Origin: Candidatus Berkiella cookevillensis
GTDB lineage: Bacteria > Pseudomonadota > Gammaproteobacteria > Berkiellales > Berkiellaceae
Direction of reading: 5' to 3'
Assembly: GCF_001431315.2 (NCBI RefSeq)
Contig: NZ_LKHV02000001.1
Span: 1,240,001 to 1,304,000 of the forward strand
Length of the DNA: 64,000 nucleotides
Both the position numbers and the translations under genes were made by a program. Below, one piece after another: positions 34,069 through 43,137 of the stretch. Each line of letters begins with the position of its first letter. Within the stretch, counting starts at the first letter, position 1. The notes beneath the pieces are model-generated. The model worked only from the letters and a program-made list of their open reading frames with translations, was not told the DNA's origin and ran no database searches.

Positions 34069-34911
34069 ATGCCACGTTATTTCTTAGCACCTATGAAAAC
34101 CAAAGAAACTTTGAAAATAGCAAAAAATCTTAAAAGAACAAGCGAGTATTATCCCCGTATTATTTATTTGAATAATCCCAGAGATCTTGAATTTTTATCT
34201 AATGTTATTAAAGAAAAGGATATTTTAGAAATTCATGCTGATGGCAATCCGTGGATTATGGGGGCACAATATTCAACAAATTATGACTATAGTCCACGAT
34301 TACTTGCTATGACTTTACAAAAAATATTAAAAAATTATACGCTTAATATTACCATTGATCTTAGGTTTTGTAATTCTGGAACAACGGCAACCGGCGCTAA
34401 AGGTTCTGTATGTTATGCTGAATCGCTGAGTAAATTTCTTTCAGAAGAAAAATTCTGTGCGCCAATCGTATATGGCTATGCTGCATTTGTACACTCTGAA
34501 AAGCCATTGAGACAATCACTTGTTTCAGAACATGATAAGCATGGTGCAAAAGTTGCGCATTGTAGGCTTGAGGATGGTCGAATTGTTTATCAAAATGGCA
34601 AAAAAATTGAATCTCCCTTAAAAACCTTAGTGACATCATTTGAATATGATGCAGATGATTTTCTTGAGCACGAAGTAATATGTCAAGTTACTCCTGAAAG
34701 TGCAAAATTACAGAGTCTATTAGGCACAGATGGGGCTTTGAGTGATGATAGCATTGAGCAGCTTGAGAATAGCGTTAAACACTTAAGTTTAGAACCCTTA
34801 TTATTCTGCTATAGAGGTTCTCCATTGATGATACAATCAGAAGCATTTAGAACTCAAGCTGCGAGTATAGATACAGCCCCTTCAGCTGGTAATTCCATCT
34901 ATAGAGTATAG
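34069..34911 (+). CDS. Putative caspase-like (clan CD) cysteine peptidase, paralogue 1
   Basis: This 280-residue protein has no signal peptide. A hydrophobic strand leading to EIHADGNPW (His56) and, about 45 residues on, a strand leading to TIDLRFCNSGT (Cys101) reproduce the His then Cys order of caspase-fold peptidases (clan CD: gingipain, C80, CHAT). A third strand, VYGYAAFVHS, follows, as expected for that fold. The C-terminal 80 residues are variable. A tandem paralogue lies 155 bp downstream. Family membership is my inference from pattern. A soluble peptidase-like protein beside the Dot/Icm locus would fit an effector. It is not assigned to a named family. Confidence 0.75.
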   Translation: MPRYFLAPMKTKETLKIAKNLKRTSEYYPRIIYLNNPRDLEFLSNVIKEKDILEIHADGNPWIMGAQYSTNYDYSPRLLAMTLQKILKNYTLNITIDLRFCNSGTTATGAKGSVCYAESLSKFLSEEKFCAPIVYGYAAFVHSEKPLRQSLVSEHDKHGAKVAHCRLEDGRIVYQNGKKIESPLKTLVTSFEYDADDFLEHEVICQVTPESAKLQSLLGTDGALSDDSIEQLENSVKHLSLEPLLFCYRGSPLMIQSEAFRTQAASIDTAPSAGNSIYRV

Positions 34912-35066
34912 TTGTAGAAAATTATTGCACTCAACTTAAATAAGTATGAACGCTTTTCTAATGAGAAGAGCGTTTGTCTGTGAAATCTTACCTCTTGTCA
35001 AAAAAAGATATAATGCTAAACATTCGTGAATTAGGATGACGTTTTCAACTGTAAAGAGACGTCACG

Positions 35067-35933
35067 ATGAAGTTCTTTCTTTCCCCTATCAAAAACAAAG
35101 AAACAAAACATTCACCCAAAAAACTTAAAAGTAATGGTTATTTTCCACAAGTCATATATATGCAGAATGAACGTTCTGAAAAGCAGATGATGAATGCTTT
35201 GAAAGATGGGGATGTTTTAGAACTACAAGCAGACTCAATTCCATGGGTTTTAGGCGGAGAAAATGTCGATGAAAGGACAGATTTTTCTCCTTTTTCATTA
35301 GCTGAATATTTTGAAAAATTATTTGCTGATAAAAATATTGAAATAACAATTGATCTAAGATGTTGCAATTCTGGCACGATTGCAACAGGACCTAAACGTG
35401 CAAGTGATGAAGAGATCTGTTTTGCTCGTGATCTGAGTCAAGCACTCAATGATCTTGGTTTCAATCAAATAACAGTATATGGTTATACGGCGTATATTCA
35501 TTCAAATAATGTTTTCAAACAATCTGCAGTTGCAGAAGGATTTAAGCATGGTGCAAAGGTTCCTCACTGTGTATTAGAGCATGCTCGCGTTGTATATAAG
35601 GATGGTTTACTGATTTCAGATTCTCTTAAAAAACTTGTTTTTGATTTTAGTTATGGCAAGAGAGACCTTGAAAAAGATTCTGCATTGAAAAATTATATGA
35701 CAGATAAACTAGAGCATCAGGCTAAGTTAACCAAGAATAAACTAGATATTTTGCAATCAGAAAATGATCTAGTCGATGAGCTTCTTCAGGAAGATGGTAG
35801 TATCTCTTTGCTTTTCCTGTCTTTGGCTGATGCATCTGCAGAATCTAAAGAAAATATTTTGGATGCTATTAACAGAGAAACAGTGGATGCTCCATCATTA
35901 GAAAAGAAGCCTTCTGCAATAAGCTATATATAA
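35067..35933 (+). CDS. Caspase-like protein paralogue 2, putative catalytic His missing
   Basis: This 288-residue relative of the preceding gene keeps the N-terminal (F)LSPIKNKET start, the TIDLRCCNSGT cysteine motif (Cys100, preceded by another Cys) and the VYGYTAYIHS strand. The position matching His56 of paralogue 1 is Gln54 (LELQADSIPW). If that His is catalytic, this copy is a pseudoenzyme. The C-terminal 70 residues form a charged helix not shared with paralogue 1. A terminator follows directly. A GAGACG purine run lies before the ATG. Confidence 0.78.
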   Translation: MKFFLSPIKNKETKHSPKKLKSNGYFPQVIYMQNERSEKQMMNALKDGDVLELQADSIPWVLGGENVDERTDFSPFSLAEYFEKLFADKNIEITIDLRCCNSGTIATGPKRASDEEICFARDLSQALNDLGFNQITVYGYTAYIHSNNVFKQSAVAEGFKHGAKVPHCVLEHARVVYKDGLLISDSLKKLVFDFSYGKRDLEKDSALKNYMTDKLEHQAKLTKNKLDILQSENDLVDELLQEDGSISLLFLSLADASAESKENILDAINRETVDAPSLEKKPSAISYI

Positions 35934-35953
35934 AATATTGTTACAAATCATTT

Positions 35954-35988
35954 AGACGCCCACAATTAGTTTAGGTGGGTGTCTTTTT
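35954..35988 (+). terminator. Terminator after caspase-like paralogue 2
   Basis: AGACGCCCAC and GTGGGTGTCT pair over 10 bp (one G-U) around an 11-base loop, followed by a TTTTT run. It lies 20 bp after the stop of the second caspase-like gene. Confidence 0.85.
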
Positions 35989-35989
35989 G

Positions 35990-36327
35990 CTGTTCTATGG
36001 TTTTTCAAATAACCTTTCGGTGTCCCTCCATTTTTGCAAACAGGCAGCATTGCCATCACATGCAGATAGAAATAAAGCTTTATATTCACTGAATGCAATT
36101 GTTAGAAAAAATCCCAATGCTATAAATGTAATTGATCAAAGTTGCATGGCAACGCTTAATGAAATTGCAGAAACGAGTATTCTGCCTAATGCGGGTGGAA
36201 TAGCTAAAGAGATATTAAAGAATATAGATATAAACAAAAAAATTTAATTTTAGTTGATAAAGAAGATGCTTATGCTCGAATCGTATCAAGAATCTTGAAT
36301 ATTAAAGGAGCACAAGGAATTCTATGA
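35990..36327 (+). pseudogene. Probable frameshifted gene remnant
   Basis: One frame reads as plausible protein from about 36030 to a TAA at 36245 (HADRNKALYSLNAIVRKNPNAINVIDQ...). A second frame continues as LVDKEDAYARIVSRILNIKG from 36250 to a TGA at 36325. The only start codon for the first frame lies inside the terminator at 35954. This pattern fits the tail of a decayed gene with a frameshift. The family is not recognised. Confidence 0.35.
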
Positions 36328-36390
36328 AATCCCAGTAAGTTTTTATTAAATTAGAAAATAAATTTATTTCTCAATGTGTATGATAATCAA

Positions 36391-36675
36391 TTACACTTTT
36401 AGTGCGTAGTAGTTCCCTTCACTATCTTGCTGTATACAATAACTAGGATCTGAAGCAAAACTTATATCAAAATAGGTTGTATACAGGTATCCTAATGCAG
36501 AAGTAAGCAGAGCGAATTCATAACCAGCCACATAATATCCAATAGTCCCAACAAGGGTCGTGCTTGCTAAAATTATTTTCATTAATTTCATGGATTTTGG
36601 ATGAACGCAGTTACTATCGGTTAAGCAGGCTCCTCCAGATACTTCAGTAGTTTGTTGTAATGATAATTCAAACAT
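36391..36675 (-). CDS. Double-glycine-leader peptide 2 (bacteriocin-like)
   Basis: The 94-residue product starts MFELSLQQTTEVSGG, a textbook double-glycine leader (E-L-S-x-x-x-x-x-V-S-G-G) as used by class II bacteriocins and microcin V. Cleavage after Gly15 would release a peptide of about 79 residues with a central hydrophobic segment and three Cys (positions 17, 23 and one near the end). The C-terminus, GNYYALKV, matches GNHYAIKG of the neighbouring peptide. It is the second gene of a pair with a 5-bp gap. No C39 peptidase-ABC exporter is encoded in the window. Confidence 0.78.
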   Translation of the reverse strand: MFELSLQQTTEVSGGACLTDSNCVHPKSMKLMKIILASTTLVGTIGYYVAGYEFALLTSALGYLYTTYFDISFASDPSYCIQQDSEGNYYALKV

Positions 36676-36680
36676 TATAA

Positions 36681-36968
36681 TTAGCCTTTAATAGCGTAAT
36701 GATTACCTTCATCATCTTTTAAAAAAAGATAGGTTGTACCAATTTCGTAATTTTGTGCGAACGTGCTTTGAAGACCTATCCCCAAAATAGCCCCGATAAT
36801 GGCGCCATAGCCACCTGCTAATAGAGTACCTCCAAAGAAGCCAATCAAACCTGCGCTAAAAATATTTATAGTTTTATCCCATTCTGATGGGTAATAAATA
36901 TAAACACTGGTTATTTCATTTCCACCTGATACTTGGTTTGTTTGTGGTAAGGATAATTCAAAGATCAT
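36681..36968 (-). CDS. Double-glycine-leader peptide 1 (bacteriocin-like)
   Basis: The 95-residue product starts MIFELSLPQTNQVSGG, again a double-glycine leader with cleavage expected after Gly16. The mature part (about 79 residues) has a hydrophobic Gly-rich middle (FFGGTLLAGGYGAIIGAILGIG) similar to the membrane-active segment of two-peptide class II bacteriocins. It ends with the same GNxYAxK pattern as its partner. It is the first gene of the pair. Two co-transcribed, related but distinct peptides would fit a two-peptide toxin, though no immunity protein is obvious. Confidence 0.8.
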   Translation of the reverse strand: MIFELSLPQTNQVSGGNEITSVYIYYPSEWDKTINIFSAGLIGFFGGTLLAGGYGAIIGAILGIGLQSTFAQNYEIGTTYLFLKDDEGNHYAIKG

Positions 36969-37403
36969 AATTATTTATAATTACTGATAAAGTTGGCCAT
37001 TATATTCTATAAGAAGTAATTCGCAATATAATATTAAAAAAATGTTGGGCGGCTTTCAATAATCTGTAGCTATCGAGACACCTACAGCTTAAGTGGGGAG
37101 CTTCGTTGAGTATTAAGAAATTCGCGCCTTGTAAGCAAGGTTTTAGGACTATATCCCTATTTGTTGCTGTAATTTTTTATTCTTTTTCTGATTTTTTTAC
37201 AGACAGCCTTCTGAATGGGGCAACGAATGGAAAGCTGGATGTTTACTTATATTTTGGGTAACTTATTGAATTATAAAAATATTTTTTGATGTCTTTATAA
37301 TTAAGCATATTTAATGTAATTGCAAAAAATTGATATCAATAATTAAGGAACTAATCAAATGAAGCTCTGTCTTCACATATAAGAGACGCAGAAAAGAGGA
37401 TTC
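36969..37403. other. Non-coding gap (435 bp)
   Basis: AT-rich divergent intergenic region between the double-glycine peptide pair (minus) and the interrupted coiled-coil gene (plus). It must hold promoters for both. No gene, repeat or clear promoter was recognised. Confidence 0.4.
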
Positions 37404-38714
37404 ATGCATATGCTGCATTTTAATCGCAATGATATACATGAATGGAATATCAGCAAAGAAGTTTTTGATGCCATGATTAAAGATTATGGCTTTAAGATTG
37501 ATGAATCGAAAATCAGCATAGAGGCATTATATACAAATGCGTTGGCAAATCTGAGAAATGATGCTGAAAAGAGTTTTAAATTTCTTAAACAAGAAAAATC
37601 TACAGCTGAAGAAATAAGAGATCAATCCTTTGAAGAAAAAACCAAGATAGAGAATTTTTTTACAAATGCATTGATGATAGAGGTTGCGAAGCTAATACAA
37701 GATGAAAAATTTCAAAAACATGTTTTGATAGAGAATTTAAAGAAAGCAAACTTAGCATATATAGATTTTCTTCATCGTCATTCAAATGAAGTAAATGCTC
37801 GTATACTTGCTGATGTATAATTGCAAGAGCAAGCTGATATGCTTATGCAAGAACAACAGCTTGCTTTTGATGCGTATATGGATGATGTTGGGAATAAACT
37901 TTCAAATCTACAAGCAAAAGCAGATGCGTTGCGTGCCGAAGGAAAAATGCTGGAAGCGCATCGCAAAGAACTTGCCAAACAAATGGGTAAGAACATGGCT
38001 CAAGAGTTTGATGGATTGCGTGATGAGAAAGGCGAACCGTATTTAAAAGGAGTTCCTCAGGAGAGGAAAGAGGAGTATTTCGCTGATTTGATGGCTGAAT
38101 TTGCGTCTATAGAAGTTCAAGCAGAAAAAGAAGTTGAAAAAGTGAATGCAGACATCGCTCATATTGATGCCAGACTTTCTCATTTGGAAAAACAAATATA
38201 TGGTGAAAAATCATCTGTACCTTTCCATTCTAATAACGGTGCGGTCTTGGCAACATTTACCGGGCAGAGAAAGACACATCCTTGGCAAGAAGAAATCAAT
38301 AACTTAAAGCAAGCGAAAGCTGCTCTTGTTGAATTTGTAAATGATACTGAAGCTAGAATTTTGAAAGATCAACAGGCCGCAATACACTCTATTGCTGATA
38401 AACATGGCATTTCTGCTGAAGCCGCATCACTATCTGTTGAAACAATTAAAGCAACAAAAGCTTATCAAACAGCGGCTGAATCATTGAAAGAGGTGACTAA
38501 AAATGTGGATGTAAATTTAGATGCACAGCATGAAGTCCGAGAAGAAGCCGCTGCTGAAATTAAAGATGTCGAGAAAAATATAGCAGAAGTAAGATCTGAA
38601 ATAAAAGATCTAGACAAGATGATTCAATTAGAAGAGCAAATCGCAAAGATGCTTGAATCTATGCCTGAGAAAGCGAATGCAAATGAATCAAGACGCATCC
38701 ATGCGTCTCCTTAG
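37404..38714 (+). pseudogene. Coiled-coil protein gene interrupted by one in-frame stop
   Basis: Two open frames, 37404-37820 (138 residues) and 37821-38714 (297 residues), are in the same frame and are separated only by a TAA at 37818. The second has no ribosome site, its first codon is TTG, and the heptad-rich sequence runs smoothly across the stop (..ARILADV stop LQEQADMLM..). A single C-to-T change (CAA to TAA) would explain it. The whole would be about 436 residues, mostly charged coiled coil. The start ATG at 37404 follows AGAGGA. No function is recognised. Either a recent nonsense mutation, a sequencing error or readthrough is possible. Confidence 0.75.
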
Positions 38715-38732
38715 AGTATTTTTAGTAAAATA

Positions 38733-39353
38733 CTACTGTGTAAATGTGATTTTCTTTGTTGAGCTAGAGTCAAGAACACTGGATGTACTTTGACCTTGTT
38801 CAGCAATCTCCGCAAGTATCTTTTGCCCAGTCTGCATTAAGAGAAGGTCTCTTCTTCTGTTTAGCTCAAGCGCGTCAGCTTCAAGGCTTTGTTGTTTTGC
38901 GATTAAAGCTTGTAGACGATCTATTTTCCAATAAACAAATTTCTGTTGATCGTCGTTGGTCAATGCGCTGATTGCGCCAGGTTTCCCAGAAATGGCTAAA
39001 AATCTTTCCGCATCTTCAGCTGTATATTTAGCTTCTGTACTCAAACTCAATTTTTCTACGGTACTGGCTAATTGTTCAACGGGGTCAGAGGAAGGTATTG
39101 TTTGTGCAGCTTTTTCTGCGGCTTCGCGTTCTCTATGAGATTTTATTATTTCTGCGTAGGATTCTTTTGCACGAGCATTGCCTTTTTTTTCAACGAAGAA
39201 TTCAATAAGTGCTTTTTCACTAGGCGTTGCTGTTATGTAGGCGTCGTAATCGTAATCATCTAACAATAGAGAAAATTGAAAAACCGTTGATTTAGTTGGA
39301 TGTACATATAATTTCAAATCAAATGTGCCATCTGAATGTCTACGAAGTGCCAT
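38733..39353 (-). CDS. Hypothetical 206-residue protein
   Basis: I do not recognise this protein. It starts at the ATG at 39353 (an upstream in-frame TTG is less likely) with an AAGG site 10 bases before. The N-terminal third (about 1-60) is beta-strand-like (MALRRHSDGTFDLKLYVHPTKS). The rest is helical and charged, with SDPVEQLASTVEKLSLS in the middle. No signal peptide or membrane segment is present. It is convergent with the interrupted coiled-coil gene. Soluble, helical and lineage-specific, it would fit an effector, but nothing direct shows this. Confidence 0.6.
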   Translation of the reverse strand: MALRRHSDGTFDLKLYVHPTKSTVFQFSLLLDDYDYDAYITATPSEKALIEFFVEKKGNARAKESYAEIIKSHREREAAEKAAQTIPSSDPVEQLASTVEKLSLSTEAKYTAEDAERFLAISGKPGAISALTNDDQQKFVYWKIDRLQALIAKQQSLEADALELNRRRDLLLMQTGQKILAEIAEQGQSTSSVLDSSSTKKITFTQ

Positions 39354-39608
39354 ATGCAAAAACCTTACATTTTAGCTAAAAATAAAAACAATAATTATAA
39401 ATGTATGCCTATTATAAGTAAACCTGGATTTATTTTTTATAGTATAAAAATGATATAAATGAAAAAATATTTAATTGCATATACAACAATCATAAATTTT
39501 GAGCAATAAAATGAACCAATAGTAAGCACATTGACACTAAGCTTACAGAATCAAAATACCTGTTTGTGTATTAAAACATGCATATTCACCTTAAATTTGA
39601 GGTAAGTT

Positions 39609-42600
39609 ATGAAGTTAGGCATAGAAGAGCAAATGAAGATCTTAGAGCAAGATCTTCAGGCTAAACAAAAACTATTAGAACTCCTAAAAGAAAAGAATGA
39701 TCCGAGAGCTGCTGGGATAGAGCATGCCGTGACTGAGCTTGCAGCAAAGCTTAATGCCTTAAGAACGGGTACACCAATACCGGAAGAAACAGCATTTAAA
39801 TTAAAGGCAAGTGAACAGTTAACAGGTAGCATAATAGAAGATAGAGTGAGAAGAATAACAGATACTCTCAATGCCTCAGCTCTTATGAAAGATGAACAAA
39901 AATCTGAAAAATTTAATAATTTTTTAGAAGAAATAACAGAGAGTGATAAACTAAGGCTCGAATCTTTTAATAATGGTGTAGAAAGTTATGGTAGTAAAAC
40001 ATTTGTAAAGAGTGATGGAAGAACATATCAAGTTTTTTCTGAGTATCTGCATGCTGTAGATGCACTGAGAGTTGGTGATGTTTCGAAATTAAATGATTTA
40101 CTAAAATATCCAGAAGCAGGTGCATTGTTACAACATTTAGAATCAAATCTTAACTTTATCTCTGAGCTGAGTAAGATTTATCAAGAAGAGTATTCCGATA
40201 GTCTAGATAATATAGATAGTCGAGATAGTGATATGGGCGAAGAGCTCAACCTTGATGATATTCCGGATCTTTCTGGTTTTGGAGAATCAAATCCCCAATC
40301 CAAAACGCCCCCCCTCTTAGATGAAGAAGAACGTCAAAGGCAAGAAAGAGCAGAGCAAGCTCAAAGAGAGGTTGAGCAAACTCGGGAGAAAGCACTTACA
40401 TCGATGGGTATAGATCCTACCAGAGAAACAGCTTCACCAGCGGAAACATTGGAAGGTAAAGCATTGACTGCAAAAGCGAGAGATTTATTAGAAGAAAATA
40501 AAAAGATAGATGAAAAGAAAGACATAGATGAGAAGCAAAGAACCAAGGAAAAGCATGAATTATTAAAAAAAATGAAAGGAGTTGCAAAGCCAATATTAGC
40601 AGCAAAGAAAAAATTTGCAGCGCAAGATGGTGATAAGAAGCAAACATTGGGTGAGATATTAGCCGATGAGACCAAATTGCCTACTAAAGGCGACATTGAG
40701 GACTCCATTGAAGCATTGTTAAATAATTTAATTGCTGGGTTTGTAGCACTACAAAAATATTATAGCGAATCGAACAAATCTGAAGCAGAAGAAAAACCAT
40801 TACAATCTACAACGGATACCATTACAAGAAGCGATCCTGATAAATCAGACAAAAAAGCGACTGAGCCTACTGTTTCATCAGTGGATACAGTGGTTACGCC
40901 ACCTGAACAGGCTCAAGAGCATCCACCTGGAGAAGAACCTAAACCTAAGCCTAAAATTGTTGCAGAATTAGGACCAGTGGCGCAGGGCGGCGTTATTAGC
41001 CCAAAGACACAAGAATTTTTAGAGAAAGCGAAAGATTCAGCGACAGCTATACAGGGTATGACGGATGTAATGGATATTAGTAACAATCTGGATGAGTTGA
41101 GATCAATTCAACTGCAAATGCAGCAAGATCCAAGTTTTGTGCAGTCTTCTGTTCATCAGCCACCATCTGAAGGGACGGGTATTGATTTAGGGCTTGGTCT
41201 TAAATTAGAAGGAGTTAAGAAAGTTGTAGCAGGTACAGAAGAACTTTTCACGGTTAAACCACAGCAGATACCTACTGACGAACAAGAGGATTTATTTACG
41301 ATGGAGCAAGGTTCTCCTACTCCTAAAGAAGAAGATGTGGTCGATGCTGCTTTATCGGTTACTGCACATCCTAAAAACAGAGAAGATGATAAGGTGGAGC
41401 TTACAGCAAGCCAAACAGCAGCGCTTAAAGCACGTTCTAAATTACTCGATGAAAAACATTTGGATTTTAAAGATCCCATGCAAATGCTCAAAGATGATGA
41501 GTATGAGGTTTACAAGAAGCAGTATGGTGATGATTTCTTCAAAAAATTAGCAGCGACCATTGTAGAGCGCTCAGATGCGGTAAAAGATCCTTCTGCGCTT
41601 AATCCAAAGCACAAGATTCAACATCGACATGCTCAACGCACACTCGATATAGGTAATGCTGTAAAGTTTGCAGAGTGGGGGGCACGTCGTGAATTAATGG
41701 AAGCTAAAAATGATACAGCTGTTTTTAAGCAACACCAAGATGCTAAAGCGGCGTATGAAAAAATAAATGACGAATATCGCGGTGCTGAACAAGCGGTTGC
41801 TAAGAGTACAGATCAGATTGAAGTCATTAAAGCACAGCAAAAGGATTTAGATCCCGCCAGTGAGAATCATGACACGAAGAAAGCAGATCTAGAGGCTGCT
41901 TTGGATAAAGCAACGAAAGAATTGGCAGAAAACCAAAAAGCACTTGATAAAATAAAGCCAGAATTTGAAGCAAAAGAAAATGCATATAAGAGGAGTGATT
42001 ATACACAAGCGCTTGCAAGAGTAGAGGTTGCTGAAAAAATTCGCCACACTTTTGAAAGCTTGCATGCATTGTCAAAATACCGAAGCCGCTATACAGAAGA
42101 TAATTATAATCAACGCATGAATGAGCTAAGACAGTTGATGCAGCGTCATGATCTGAGCGACGATAATAAAAAATTAGTGCAACAAGCTGTGCAACATGCA
42201 CAAGAAAATTATAATTTTCACAAAACAAAAATGTACAAACCACCTGGCTGGCGCTCAAGCCGATTTGACTCAACCAAAGATAATTTTAGCTTGAGTGATA
42301 AAAAATACAAAAAAGATTTAAAAATTGAGCATTATACAGAGCCAAATGGCAGTAAGACGGTTCAAGTAACTTTCTCCTTTAACCGTGAAAACATGTCTGG
42401 AGAAAGTCGTTCACGCTTTAATCCTGCTGGGCATAATTATGCCTATGGTCAAATGAAGCGGCAAGTAAGCCACATGTTAGATATTGCGATTGGTGAGTAC
42501 AATAAAGGAAGCCCAGAAAATCCAATTCATATACGTTATGGTAAGAGCAAATCTGGAAAACAACTTGCGCAACCCGATATTGCATTGGGTATTATGATGG

Positions 42601-43031
42601 AGCTGAAGAAGCGAGCCGTTGAGGAAAATAGAGAATTTACAGTGATTAGCCCAGTGGACGGAAAGCGCGTACAAATTACCGCAGACAGAGAACTAAACTC
42701 TCAAGAAATGGCTATTATGCGGCATTATGCAACGGAAAAAGCCAGTATGCATAAAGGTAAAGGTAACTTTAAAGAATCTACTTATGGTGGTACGGGTATT
42801 TTGCGTCATGCTGGGCTCACAGATTCAAATGCGTTTAAAGAATCAAAAGATTCAACGCGAAATGAGAATCGAGCAATGGCCATTGACACTGCTTTACAAG
42901 CATATGTGGATAAGGAAATAGGCCATCGTGAAGCAAAATTGGATAAAGTCTTTGGCAAAGAAGCAGGAAAATTAGAAGGTAAAAGTTATAGCGAAGAGAA
43001 GAAAAAGACAGCAAGTGCAAGAGCTGGCTAA
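39609..43031 (+). CDS. Large 1140-residue coiled-coil protein, candidate Dot/Icm effector
   Basis: I do not recognise a named family. The ATG follows TTGAGGTAAG. The protein is soluble and mostly helical: N-terminal coiled coil (1-200), acidic/Pro linker (about 205-240), a Lys/Glu-rich part (about 240-400), a Pro/Glu linker, and a long coiled coil (about 600-830). A C-terminal globular domain (about 860-1110) contains HNYAYGQMKRQVSHMLD, QPDIALGIMMELKKRA and YGGTGILRHAGL. It ends in a basic tail (SEEKKKTASARAG). Its size, low-complexity linkers, absence of a signal peptide and location near Dot/Icm match known effectors. The C-terminal domain is somewhat like large polyvalent/relaxase-associated domains, but I would not press this. 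Confidence 0.85.
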   Translation: MKLGIEEQMKILEQDLQAKQKLLELLKEKNDPRAAGIEHAVTELAAKLNALRTGTPIPEETAFKLKASEQLTGSIIEDRVRRITDTLNASALMKDEQKSEKFNNFLEEITESDKLRLESFNNGVESYGSKTFVKSDGRTYQVFSEYLHAVDALRVGDVSKLNDLLKYPEAGALLQHLESNLNFISELSKIYQEEYSDSLDNIDSRDSDMGEELNLDDIPDLSGFGESNPQSKTPPLLDEEERQRQERAEQAQREVEQTREKALTSMGIDPTRETASPAETLEGKALTAKARDLLEENKKIDEKKDIDEKQRTKEKHELLKKMKGVAKPILAAKKKFAAQDGDKKQTLGEILADETKLPTKGDIEDSIEALLNNLIAGFVALQKYYSESNKSEAEEKPLQSTTDTITRSDPDKSDKKATEPTVSSVDTVVTPPEQAQEHPPGEEPKPKPKIVAELGPVAQGGVISPKTQEFLEKAKDSATAIQGMTDVMDISNNLDELRSIQLQMQQDPSFVQSSVHQPPSEGTGIDLGLGLKLEGVKKVVAGTEELFTVKPQQIPTDEQEDLFTMEQGSPTPKEEDVVDAALSVTAHPKNREDDKVELTASQTAALKARSKLLDEKHLDFKDPMQMLKDDEYEVYKKQYGDDFFKKLAATIVERSDAVKDPSALNPKHKIQHRHAQRTLDIGNAVKFAEWGARRELMEAKNDTAVFKQHQDAKAAYEKINDEYRGAEQAVAKSTDQIEVIKAQQKDLDPASENHDTKKADLEAALDKATKELAENQKALDKIKPEFEAKENAYKRSDYTQALARVEVAEKIRHTFESLHALSKYRSRYTEDNYNQRMNELRQLMQRHDLSDDNKKLVQQAVQHAQENYNFHKTKMYKPPGWRSSRFDSTKDNFSLSDKKYKKDLKIEHYTEPNGSKTVQVTFSFNRENMSGESRSRFNPAGHNYAYGQMKRQVSHMLDIAIGEYNKGSPENPIHIRYGKSKSGKQLAQPDIALGIMMELKKRAVEENREFTVISPVDGKRVQITADRELNSQEMAIMRHYATEKASMHKGKGNFKESTYGGTGILRHAGLTDSNAFKESKDSTRNENRAMAIDTALQAYVDKEIGHREAKLDKVFGKEAGKLEGKSYSEEKKKTASARAG

Positions 43032-43051
43032 GAGGTGAGTTTATAAATTGG

Positions 43052-43080
43052 TTGACAATTCCTTATGATTTAGTTAAATT
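43052..43080 (+). promoter_or_regulatory. Sigma-70-type promoter upstream of the Zn-ribbon gene
   Basis: A perfect TTGACA at 43052-43057 is followed after 17 bp by TAAATT at 43075-43080. The start codon at 43138 is 58 bp downstream. This gives the Zn-ribbon gene its own transcription start. Confidence 0.6.
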
Positions 43081-43137
43081 CCAACACGTAATTTTTCTGT
43101 ATATATATACTTGTTGGTTAATCATAAGGGAGAAACT

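Noticed and set aside
43111..43137. Upstream start of the Zn-ribbon gene at 43111
   Set aside because: No ribosome site there, whereas GTG 43138 follows AAGGGAG at a normal distance.
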